DNA of 64,000 bases from Burkholderia cepacia (GTDB taxonomy: Bacteria > Pseudomonadota > Gammaproteobacteria > Burkholderiales > Burkholderiaceae), in contig NZ_CP013444.1 in the NCBI RefSeq assembly GCF_001718835.1, positions 1,178,001 to 1,242,000 of the forward strand, in the 5' to 3' direction. Made by a program: the position numbers and the translations under genes. Below, in pieces: positions 9,004 through 16,420 of the stretch. The first letter of the stretch is position 1; every line of letters starts with the position of its first letter. The notes under the pieces are model-generated. The model was not told the DNA's origin. It did not search any database and saw only the letters and a list, made by a program, of their open reading frames with translations.

Positions 9004-10242
9004 TCAGGCACGCGGCAGGACCACCCGCACATGGTCTTCCGTTGCTTCGAAGGCGGGTTCGATGCCGGCTGCGGCCCTTACCAGCGGAACGATCTTGTTG
9101 CGCACGCCCATACCTCTCGCGTCCACGTAGCCGTAGTCGCGCAGTACGCCGACGATTGTGGTGTTCCTGGGCGAGCGTTGTCCGGCAAGCATCTTTTCCA
9201 CGGTCATCGAATTTTGTAAGGCGCCCGGGCTGAGTACTTCCAGGCGATTGGAGTAGGCAACGATCTCGACTTCGAGATTGCGAGTCCAGTCGCGATGCGC
9301 GAGTGCATTGACAATCGCCTCGCGAAGCGCATCAGGTGGGTAGTGCCAGATGCGCTCGCGCCGTAGCCCGTCTCCCAGGTCTTCCCCTTCGGTACTGACG
9401 AGAGGTTGACCCTGCATACGATCCAGCAGATCTTCTATCAGACCGTTTTCGACGACTTCGCCGAGTCCGCCACCTTCGCGACGTGCAAACCGTCCGACGA
9501 GTGGACCATCCAGCAGCGTATCGTCGAGTGCCTGGTAGCCCTTGTCGATGCCATTGAATACCATCCAGCGGATGCCAGCCTGGCGCAGAAAACGGCGTGG
9601 TGAGCGTCCGAACAGCACCAGTCCGGCGATGCTGCAGACGGGTGTACGGCCCTCGACGTCGGTCATGAACCCGAGCCCTACCAGGCGCTGCTGCCAGGCG
9701 TCATCGGTCTGCGGTAACTCGCGGTCACCGGCAAAAGTCACGAGGTAATCTTCGAGCCGCGCGCGATCGAGTGCGTCGAGTGCGGCGCCGGATACCGGCA
9801 AGGTTTCGCTGTGAAAGAGGCCGCCCGTTGCAAAAAGGCGGGCTTGGGTCTCACGATCCGCGAGCCGGGACGTGCTGCCGACGCGAATGTAGATATCTTC
9901 CCGGTTATTGTGGCGAAGCACATAGGGTTTGCTCGTGCCCATCGTGAAGGACACGACACCGACACGAAGACCGTCGTCCATGGTCACAACTTCATAGAAG
10001 GGCAGCAGCATCGGATGCACGTGTGCAAACACCGCATTCATGACCCACGTTTCGAGATCCTCGCGCTGGATGCCGGAGATCGTTCCGTCATCATCTACAC
10101 CCAGCAGGATCATGCCGCCGCGCAGGTTTGCCATCGCGACAATTTCACGGGCAAGCGCTTCGGGGCGCAGGTCGTCGCGCTTAAATTCGATGCCGGAATT
10201 CTCTCCGTTGGCGACAATCTCCAGCAATTCCGTCTTGAGCAT
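9004..10242 (-). CDS. AlbA_2/Schlafen-type putative ATP-binding protein
   Basis: The 412 residues have an N-terminal AlbA_2 (Schlafen-like, nucleic-acid-binding) domain at about 10-125, with the hallmark ESGIEF-like segment (NSGIEFKRDDL), MANLRGGMILLGVDDDG and the IYIRVGSTSRLAD end. A C-terminal HATPase_c_4-like region at about 285-405 carries REAIVNALAHRDW and the SPGALQNS segment. Such proteins have been annotated as transcriptional regulators, and related ones occur in phage-defence loci; no function is proven here. It follows the PHP-ATPase gene by 8 bases and is the last gene of a three-gene unit. Confidence 0.85.
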   Translation of the reverse strand: MLKTELLEIVANGENSGIEFKRDDLRPEALAREIVAMANLRGGMILLGVDDDGTISGIQREDLETWVMNAVFAHVHPMLLPFYEVVTMDDGLRVGVVSFTMGTSKPYVLRHNNREDIYIRVGSTSRLADRETQARLFATGGLFHSETLPVSGAALDALDRARLEDYLVTFAGDRELPQTDDAWQQRLVGLGFMTDVEGRTPVCSIAGLVLFGRSPRRFLRQAGIRWMVFNGIDKGYQALDDTLLDGPLVGRFARREGGGLGEVVENGLIEDLLDRMQGQPLVSTEGEDLGDGLRRERIWHYPPDALREAIVNALAHRDWTRNLEVEIVAYSNRLEVLSPGALQNSMTVEKMLAGQRSPRNTTIVGVLRDYGYVDARGMGVRNKIVPLVRAAAGIEPAFEATEDHVRVVLPRA

Positions 10243-10250
10243 GGTCGTTC

Positions 10251-12923
10251 CTAGAATCCGTATTTCTCTTTGCGCTGGGAGAATGCCTCGCGACCGCCTT
10301 CCAGAATGTCGGCCACGCGCTCGCGGATCTGCGGGACGTCAATGGAACCCTGCGCGTCAGGAGACATATGTGCCTGCGCCTCGGATGCCGAAAATATCCC
10401 GATCCACTCTGCGTCGCCGAAGACGGGGATGTTCGCATTGTGGGTGGCAAAGAGGAACTGGCGCTCAGTCTTGGCTTCCCTCAACTGAGTCACGATTCGC
10501 TCGGCGATGAATGCATTGTCCAGGTTGTCCTCGGGCTGGTCCATGATGAGCGGATCATCGTTGTCGAGCAGCAGCAGGTGCAGGATTGCCGTGCATTGCT
10601 GTCCAGTGGATAGCTGATCCAGCGGCTTGAATACTTCGCCCTGATGGGCAACATTCAATTCGATCAGGATTCGGTCCTGTAGGTCGATCTCTTCGAGTTC
10701 CAGTACGCGGCCACGGTCGAGTCGCGCGAGGGCCTCGACGACTGAGTTCTGCATGCCCCAGTCGTAGGTCAACGTCTTGAGCGCGGATTCCCCTTCCCGG
10801 ATGGCCTTTACGAGGGCAGGGATGGTCAGCTCATCACCGGACTGGTCGATCCACGCGAGCTTCTTTTCACCGAGACCGGGTAGCTGCAGCAGCAGTTCTT
10901 TCAGCGCCCGACGCTGACCACCAATCTTGAGATTCAGCCTTAGTTTGCCATCAAGCTTGCGATTGAGCTTCTTGACGGCGGTGCGTAGTTCATCGCTACG
11001 TCTGTCGCGCACTTGGGCGAATTCGTCCAGCAGGTTACGTCGCTGGGCTTCGAGTTCTCCCAGCAGTCTGTCGATTGTCGCCATTCGGGCTTCACCCGGG
11101 CGGATAGTTTCGATTTCGCGCAGCAGTTCCTGATAGGCGCGCCCGACATCGCGACCTGGTTTGCCAGCAAAGGCGGGCAGGCTGGCAAAAACCTTTTCGA
11201 GGGTCGCCGACTCTTCGGCGAGCCGCGCATTGAGTTCCGTCTGCTGCGCCCTGATGGCTGCGTTGTTTTCACCATGCAGTGTGCGCAAATTCACCAGTTG
11301 CTGTGCGATCTGCGTTCGCAGGGTATCAAGTGCATGGCGAATCCGGGCGAGTATGTCCGCATGCGGCATTCCTTCCAGAGCCTTTTCGCTGAGGAAGGCA
11401 GTGTCTGGAAGGTTACCTTCGAGAACGGACAGACCTTCTCCGACGCGATCCATTTCTTCACTTGCCCGCAGGGAAAGCTGCCGCTCGCGCTCGAGTTTTG
11501 GCACCAGCGCGAGCTTGTCTTCGAGTCCGAGTGACTGGAATTGCTGAACCTGCTCCATGAGTTTGGGCAGACGTGCGACCTGGGCCTGCAGATCATCCTT
11601 CTGCCGGGCGGCTGCCAGCAGTTTTTCCCGGTTCTCTGCCAGTCGCCTGCCGACCGTGTGAAGCTCGCCCGTCAATGCAGTGCCGCTGGGCATAAAGCGG
11701 TTGAGAATCGCCGTCTGGCTGGCAGGGTCGCGTGCGAGCTCGAAAATCTCGTTCTGGCCGTAGATCTCGATGCGGGGCAGTAGGTCATGCGGCTGCAGGG
11801 TCGACACCTGCCCATCGTCATCCTTGACGACGGGTGGTTCTCCATAGCGGCGGGAGATGAGATATCCGCGACCGTTCTGTGCGTGCGAGCATATCGACAG
11901 TTCAATGCGACCACCTGCGCCGAGATTGGCCTTGACAATGTCCTCATGCTGCCGGCGTGCCGTGGCGGCACGCGGTGGCAGATCGAGCGCGTACCGCAGA
12001 CATTCGATCAGCGTGGACTTGCCGGTTCCGCGACCGCCGATCACGGTATTCAGGTGCGCAGATAGGGCTATTGCGATGCCGTCGAGGTATCCCCCATGAA
12101 AATTGATCTGCTCAATTCGCGAGTAGTGGGCTTCGGGCAACTGACCGAGCCGGATGCGTGACTCAGGGTCCTTGAATGCTGTCACGAAGCCTTCGAAGCC
12201 CGGTCGCGTCATCTTGATCCAGCAGGTCGCGCCCGGGTCGGCGAGATCTTCCGGTTTGGCGACATCCTTCGCGTTAAGCACGGCGATGGGATGTACGCGG
12301 CGATAATCCGGGTTCCGGTTCAGGATGATGTCGCGGTAGTTGACAGGCAGGTCAGTGGTCGGCCCCGGTATTTGTCCGGCCTTGACCAGCATTTCGTCTT
12401 TCCAAACGTGCGACAGGCCTCCGCCGTCCTGATTAAGCCGCAGCAGGCCGTTACTCCCCGTCATATGTGCGGCATACCAGAACCCGCCGAGATCAAAAAT
12501 GATTTGGGCAAGATCTAGGCAAGTCTTGCGTGATGGTGCCACGGTGTCCTGCACCTGCGTGAGATCGAGCTTGCCCAGATAGCGGTTAAGCTGATCCCGG
12601 GTAGTACCCTCCGGGAACAGGCACACCATGTGGATCTTCTCGCTCGAGGCGATCTCGAACCCGGGAAAGACGACGATGCCGTGCGGCTCGAGAAAGTTTC
12701 GCAAACCATCGAGAGCATCCACGTTGCCATGGTCGGCGAGACCGACAATCCTTATCCCCCGGGCGAAACACTGGTCAAGCAACTGCTGGTTGTAGTCAGC
12801 TTCGCTCAGCCCGTGGTCACTGCCGCGATATCGTGCCTGGTAGTCCGACGGATTGACCTGCAGGGCGCAGCGCCAGAATCGCGCCATCGTGTACTGGGCA
12901 GGCATGAGAACCTCGTTTTTCAT
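10251..12923 (-). CDS. PHP-domain SMC-like ATPase (TrlF family)
   Basis: This 890-residue protein has an N-terminal PHP-type phosphoesterase domain (about 15-250). Visible motifs are GIRIVGLADHGN, the VVFPGFEIAS segment followed by IHMVCLFPEG, and WYAAHMTG. The usual first HxH motif is replaced by RCALQVNPSDY, as I recall for this subfamily. An ABC/SMC-type ATPase follows: Walker A IGGRGTGKST near 295, a long coiled-coil region about 420-690, the signature-like LSTGQQCTAI near 790, Walker B PLIMDQPEDN and the FATHN switch. The combination suggests a DNA- or RNA-triggered nuclease/ATPase. Its start overlaps the upstream RHH gene stop by four bases. Confidence 0.85.
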   Translation of the reverse strand: MKNEVLMPAQYTMARFWRCALQVNPSDYQARYRGSDHGLSEADYNQQLLDQCFARGIRIVGLADHGNVDALDGLRNFLEPHGIVVFPGFEIASSEKIHMVCLFPEGTTRDQLNRYLGKLDLTQVQDTVAPSRKTCLDLAQIIFDLGGFWYAAHMTGSNGLLRLNQDGGGLSHVWKDEMLVKAGQIPGPTTDLPVNYRDIILNRNPDYRRVHPIAVLNAKDVAKPEDLADPGATCWIKMTRPGFEGFVTAFKDPESRIRLGQLPEAHYSRIEQINFHGGYLDGIAIALSAHLNTVIGGRGTGKSTLIECLRYALDLPPRAATARRQHEDIVKANLGAGGRIELSICSHAQNGRGYLISRRYGEPPVVKDDDGQVSTLQPHDLLPRIEIYGQNEIFELARDPASQTAILNRFMPSGTALTGELHTVGRRLAENREKLLAAARQKDDLQAQVARLPKLMEQVQQFQSLGLEDKLALVPKLERERQLSLRASEEMDRVGEGLSVLEGNLPDTAFLSEKALEGMPHADILARIRHALDTLRTQIAQQLVNLRTLHGENNAAIRAQQTELNARLAEESATLEKVFASLPAFAGKPGRDVGRAYQELLREIETIRPGEARMATIDRLLGELEAQRRNLLDEFAQVRDRRSDELRTAVKKLNRKLDGKLRLNLKIGGQRRALKELLLQLPGLGEKKLAWIDQSGDELTIPALVKAIREGESALKTLTYDWGMQNSVVEALARLDRGRVLELEEIDLQDRILIELNVAHQGEVFKPLDQLSTGQQCTAILHLLLLDNDDPLIMDQPEDNLDNAFIAERIVTQLREAKTERQFLFATHNANIPVFGDAEWIGIFSASEAQAHMSPDAQGSIDVPQIRERVADILEGGREAFSQRKEKYGF

Positions 12924-13120
12924 GGGCGCGCCTTGCCTTCCGAGCGGTAGTTGGTCAAAGGGGCTGCCGGACCCTGACGCAGAAGTTTATCTACGGCCTT
13001 GCGCACGAGCCATGCAACGCTAACATCCTCCTGCTGCGCAATCGCCTGCAGCGCATCGAGTTGGTGTTTGGGCAGCGTGACGGTCACGCGTTTGATTTCC
13101 GGGTCGATTGGACGGGTCAT
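12920..13120 (-). CDS. Ribbon-helix-helix (CopG-like) DNA-binding protein
   Basis: The 66 residues show a basic beta-strand (KRVTVTLPKHQLDALQAIA) followed by two helices (VSVAWLVRKAVDKLL), the ribbon-helix-helix pattern of CopG/Arc-type regulators. The ATG at 13120 (MTRPIDPEIKR) is preferred over an upstream TTG at 13135, because a palindrome lies in the space between. The four-base overlap with the PHP-ATPase gene suggests one operon. It is probably an autoregulator of the unit; an antitoxin role is possible but not shown. Confidence 0.75.
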   Translation of the reverse strand: MTRPIDPEIKRVTVTLPKHQLDALQAIAQQEDVSVAWLVRKAVDKLLRQGPAAPLTNYRSEGKARP

Positions 13121-13130
13121 TTTTGATTGC

Positions 13131-13141
13131 TGCAACTTGCA
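13131..13141. promoter_or_regulatory. Palindrome TGCAACTTGCA, candidate RHH operator
   Basis: A perfect inverted repeat (TGCAA-C-TTGCA) lies 11 bases upstream of the RHH start codon. Just beyond it, on the minus strand, an AT-rich TAAAAT sequence around 13155 could be a -10 element. The position suits autorepression by the RHH protein. This is inferred from symmetry and position only. Confidence 0.4.
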
Positions 13142-13644
13142 TCAGGGCGCATAATTTTACTGCAAATGTCCTGCACCGGGCGCTGGAATCGCAGGAGAAG
13201 ATGGGGGCGTCGGGCCGGGGCGGGACTGGAGCAAAAACTGTGGACGCGTTGCGTTGACCCGGCGAGCAAAAGTCGCGATGGCTAGGTCGCCTAGAAGCGA
13301 TAACGCCGCAGATTGGGCATCGAGTCCCACGATAGGCCAGATGCGGCAGCATGCCAAACCCGGAGTCACGGAAAGCTACCTTCTTTCGCTATTGAATTAG
13401 TACAACATGGAGCACGGCGGCGAATATCAAGAAACAAGATGCCTGGCGTCGGGACACCGCACCAACCATTGGTTCACCGAGGCCTGGGCCAAGATCATCG
13501 AGGCAGGCGAGATGTTCGTGTTCGACAGCGACCATATAGGACCCAACGGGAGTTACCGTTCGTGACAGCGGCTATTGAGCTTTATCATAGTGGCGGCTGA
13601 GCAGCCATGGCCGGCATGGCACCATACCCCGGGGCAACCATTCC
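13142..13644. other. Gene-poor 0.5-kb gap between the PHP-ATPase unit and jetA
   Basis: No ORF here resembles a known family. A 52-codon frame from 13407 to 13565 (MEHGGEYQETRCLASGHRTN) is the only one that looks remotely protein-like, and I could not assign it. The gap carries the divergent promoters of the RHH operon (left) and jetA (right). It may contain scars of the events that assembled this zone. Confidence 0.4.
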
Positions 13645-15072
13645 ATGAGTCAACCCGCGTTCTTCGAGGCTGAGCGCAAGCGTTTCTTCCGACCCCTGAA
13701 TAGCTCCCGTAGGGAGTTCGTTGTCGCTTGCCTCCGTGCCCTGTATGAGCGCCTGCACGGGCCGGCAGCTGACTACGCGCACACGATGACGCGAGATTCG
13801 CTGCGCGAGCTCCTCATGGCAGTCGCGCGAGATAACCCCGACAGATTGATCACAGAAGCAGAAGCCGACGAGTTCAGTATCGCTGACGATGAGCCTCTAC
13901 AACTGACAAACCTCGTGATGAGGACGCTGCTTACCGACGGTTGGCTCGAGCAGTTCGCCGACCGAGAGGGGTTGGTCACGGCGTTCCGGTTCTCACGCCC
14001 GGGCAAGCTCTTCGCCGAGGCGCTGTGGACGCTGGACCGCCCGAGCCGAAGCCGGCAGCGAAACATGCGCGGTTGCCGAAACGCCTTGGAAGCGGCCCTG
14101 CAGCCTCGCGGTGACGCCCATGACCTGGTCGACGCTTATGAATACGCCGAGAAGGTCATCGAGGACCTGACTGAGGGCATCGACTATTTCCAGGAGCTTG
14201 TGCGCCACCTAATGCAGGCCGCATCGGCGCAGCGCCAGTGGGGCGAGTTCGTTGAGTTCCTCGACCGGTTCCAGCGGGAGTACTCCAAGCAGTTGACCGC
14301 GGACAACGCGATGCTAAACCGGCAGGCCATCCGTCAAAACTTGGACAGGCTTCGCCAGGTAAACGACGCGAAGTTCAGCCGAATGGACGAGCAGCTTCAC
14401 GACATTGCACACTGGGCAGTGAAGGAGCACACCGGTGCCTCGGTCTATGAGTGGCTCCTCGGCCGCATAGAGGCCATTGTCGACGCCGCCTGTGAGACCA
14501 AGCAGCCCGGCTTTCTCAAGGCGATGGAGACCTACCTGAAGCGCATCAACGGGTTGGCGATGCAATCGCTGATGCTGCGAGCAGGTCAGACCCGCCATGC
14601 CTATTTGCAAGGCATTCAGCGCGTGGCGCAGGCTGAAGACAGGGAGGAGCAGGACCGGCTTCTCCGGCACTACGGCGCTTACCTCACCGATGCTGAGGTC
14701 CGTCTGCTCGACCCGGCCAGCTTCAGGCTGCGCACCGCGACGCAGCGCCGCAAGGCCGTCACCGTGACCATTCGACCGCGGGCTACGCGAGAGGAACGCC
14801 TCGCAGCCGTTCTCGCACGCGCAGAGGCAGAGGCTTTCTCACTCCCGAACGAACTTGTGGCCGAAGGCCTCCGCGCGGACCTGCGCATCTTCCGGCATCC
14901 GGTGAGGCTCTCAGCTCTTCCAGCCGAAAGCGCGGAAGATGTGCTCAAGGCTATGCAGGCTGTCGAAGCTGCGCGGGCCAGTGGTGATGACTTCTTGGTG
15001 CGCAGGCTGCCCACGCGCCTGGACAATCCGGCTTATTCCGGCAGTGACTACGAAATCGAACTGAAAAAATGA
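13645..15072 (+). CDS. jetA: Wadjet system protein JetA (MukF/MksF-like kleisin)
   Basis: The 475-residue, mostly helical protein has the features of the JetA/DUF5716 family. It has an N-terminal winged-helix-like part (LRELLMAVARDNPDRLI; LMRTLLTDGWLEQFADREGL is close to the family pattern), a long helical middle and a C-terminal winged-helix part near 370-470. JetA is the kleisin of the Wadjet condensin that recognises and restricts plasmid DNA together with JetB, JetC and the nuclease JetD. The frame looks complete from the ATG at 13645 to the TGA at 15072. Only a fragment of jetB follows, and no jetC or jetD is present, so the system is not functional from this locus. Confidence 0.8.
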   Translation: MSQPAFFEAERKRFFRPLNSSRREFVVACLRALYERLHGPAADYAHTMTRDSLRELLMAVARDNPDRLITEAEADEFSIADDEPLQLTNLVMRTLLTDGWLEQFADREGLVTAFRFSRPGKLFAEALWTLDRPSRSRQRNMRGCRNALEAALQPRGDAHDLVDAYEYAEKVIEDLTEGIDYFQELVRHLMQAASAQRQWGEFVEFLDRFQREYSKQLTADNAMLNRQAIRQNLDRLRQVNDAKFSRMDEQLHDIAHWAVKEHTGASVYEWLLGRIEAIVDAACETKQPGFLKAMETYLKRINGLAMQSLMLRAGQTRHAYLQGIQRVAQAEDREEQDRLLRHYGAYLTDAEVRLLDPASFRLRTATQRRKAVTVTIRPRATREERLAAVLARAEAEAFSLPNELVAEGLRADLRIFRHPVRLSALPAESAEDVLKAMQAVEAARASGDDFLVRRLPTRLDNPAYSGSDYEIELKK

Positions 15073-15236
15073 ACTTGTCCTCCGTCATTCGCGACCAACT
15101 GGCGCTGATCAACATGAAGCAGGAACGCTTCCGGGAGCTGCTCATTCGACTTTTTTCCTACGGCGTCAGCTGGATGTGGCGCGGGCGGGGTGGCCAATGG
15201 GCACATCCTGTCCGGTCATTTAGGGGCAAATGCTGA
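15069..15236 (+). pseudogene. jetB: Truncated jetB (MukE-like) remnant
   Basis: An ATG overlapping the jetA stop by four bases starts a frame with a JetB-like beginning (MNLSSVIRDQLALINMKQER, then FRELLIRLFSYGV). From about 15168 the frame continues in unrelated sequence and stops at 15236 after 55 codons, whereas JetB proteins are around 200 residues. The position directly after jetA is the standard jetB position. jetC and jetD would come next but are missing. The call rests on synteny plus the short N-terminal similarity. Confidence 0.65.
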
Positions 15237-15444
15237 ACTTTCGGATCCTCTGTTGCCGAAATGCGACGCTAATATGCCAAAGAGTCGCGAGGGAATTCAG
15301 CGTAGGTTTTGGCGTAGGTTTGCAGGCGAAGGCTCGCCGCAAAAGGCCTCTTCACTACTTTGAAGAAAACGAGTGACGCGCATCGGCGCGTCGCCGTGAC
15401 CTGCATTTCAATGCGGAGCTTCGGATCGCCGCGGTACGCAATCG

Positions 15445-15467
15445 AAGCCGGTTCGTCCGGCTTTTTT
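15445..15467 (+). terminator. Rho-independent terminator-like hairpin
   Basis: The sequence has a perfect 7-bp stem (AAGCCGG/CCGGCTT) with loop TTCGT, followed by TTTTT. It terminates transcription to the right. It lies between the Wadjet remnant and the GNAT remnant, and probably belonged to a gene now lost. Confidence 0.65.
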
Positions 15468-15468
15468 C

Positions 15469-15900
15469 ATGCGTCGTGCCGATGGTGATGCGCGGCGAGA
15501 TGGTCGCGTGCGCAACGTTTTGCGGCGGCAGTGCGGTCGACGAAATAATCCGGGCAACGAATTGTTGATCGGCCTCTGCGGCTGGCATCACGAGAAGCGG
15601 GACGGTCATCCGCTGGCGCCTTGTGTGGAGATCGCATGGCGGCAAGCGCGTGCCGCATGGGGGCACGGGTACATGAACGAAGCAGCGTCGTGCGTACTGG
15701 CCGACGGGTTTCAGCGGATCGGGCTGGCGGACATCTTCGCGTGGACGGCGGATGCCAATCTTCGATCGCAACGCCTGATGCAGCGTATCGGCATGCAGCG
15801 GCAGCCCATGCTGGATTTCGACCACCCGGCGCTTGCGGGCGGGCATCCGTTGCGCCGGCATGTCGTGTACGTCGCGTGGTCGCGCGCGGCTTCCCGCTGA
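15469..15900 (+). pseudogene. 5'-truncated GNAT (RimJ/RimL type) acetyltransferase
   Basis: From about 15556 to the stop at 15900 the frame reads as the C-terminal two thirds of a RimJ/RimL-type GNAT acetyltransferase. It has an IGLCGWH-like strand, CVEIAWRQARAAWGHGYMNE (acetyl-CoA loop region), LADIFAWTADANLRSQRLMQ and the RIGM motif. The usual first 60-70 residues are absent, and the preceding Arg-rich codons do not resemble the family. The gene probably lost its 5' end when the zone to its left was rearranged. A product from an internal start cannot be excluded. Confidence 0.65.
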
Positions 15901-15925
15901 CGGATCCGCGTATCGATGCGTCGGC

Positions 15926-16315
15926 TCATCGAGGCCACGCGGCGTTTTGCAGCACGATCCGGTAGCCGTCGAGGTCTTCGAACGTCTGGCCGGACGCTTC
16001 CCAATACGGATTGAGCGCCGTCACGCGGACGAACCCGTGCGCCGTCGCGCGGTCGCATGCGGCCTTCCACGTTTCGCCGTCAGGCAGATAGAAGACGATC
16101 AGGTCTTCCGGCGTCGGGGTCGGCGCGACGGGGTGCGTCTGGCAGTGCGTGAACTCGAAGTGGTAGTCCATGCCTTCGCGCCCGAGCATCACGCCGTCGA
16201 AGCCGTCGTGGTCCTGAAACCTGGCGAGTACCGCGAGCCCGAACGCATCGCAATACATGCGCTCGGTTCGGGCGAGGTTGCTGACCGGGCGGGCAATGCG
16301 CAGATGGGCATGCAT
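15926..16315 (-). CDS. VOC (glyoxalase/bleomycin-resistance) family protein
   Basis: This 129-residue protein has the vicinal-oxygen-chelate fold pattern: MHAHLRIARPVSNLARTERM at the start of the first beta-alpha-beta-beta-beta module, GREGMDYHFEFTHC in the middle and EDLDGYRIVLQNAAWP at the end. The ATG at 16315 is chosen because the longer frame adds 23 residues unlike the family. VOC proteins bind a divalent metal and act as glyoxalases, isomerases, dioxygenases or drug-binding proteins; the substrate is not evident. It is convergent with the GNAT remnant and downstream of shc on the same strand. Confidence 0.85.
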   Translation of the reverse strand: MHAHLRIARPVSNLARTERMYCDAFGLAVLARFQDHDGFDGVMLGREGMDYHFEFTHCQTHPVAPTPTPEDLIVFYLPDGETWKAACDRATAHGFVRVTALNPYWEASGQTFEDLDGYRIVLQNAAWPR

Positions 16316-16420
16316 GAGCGGGGATGACGCGGTCGGCGAAGCTGCAATGATAGGCCGCCGGCCGGCGCGCAGCACGCGCGGCATTCTCCAGATGCCGCGT
16401 GTGCCGGCCGGGCCGCGCAG

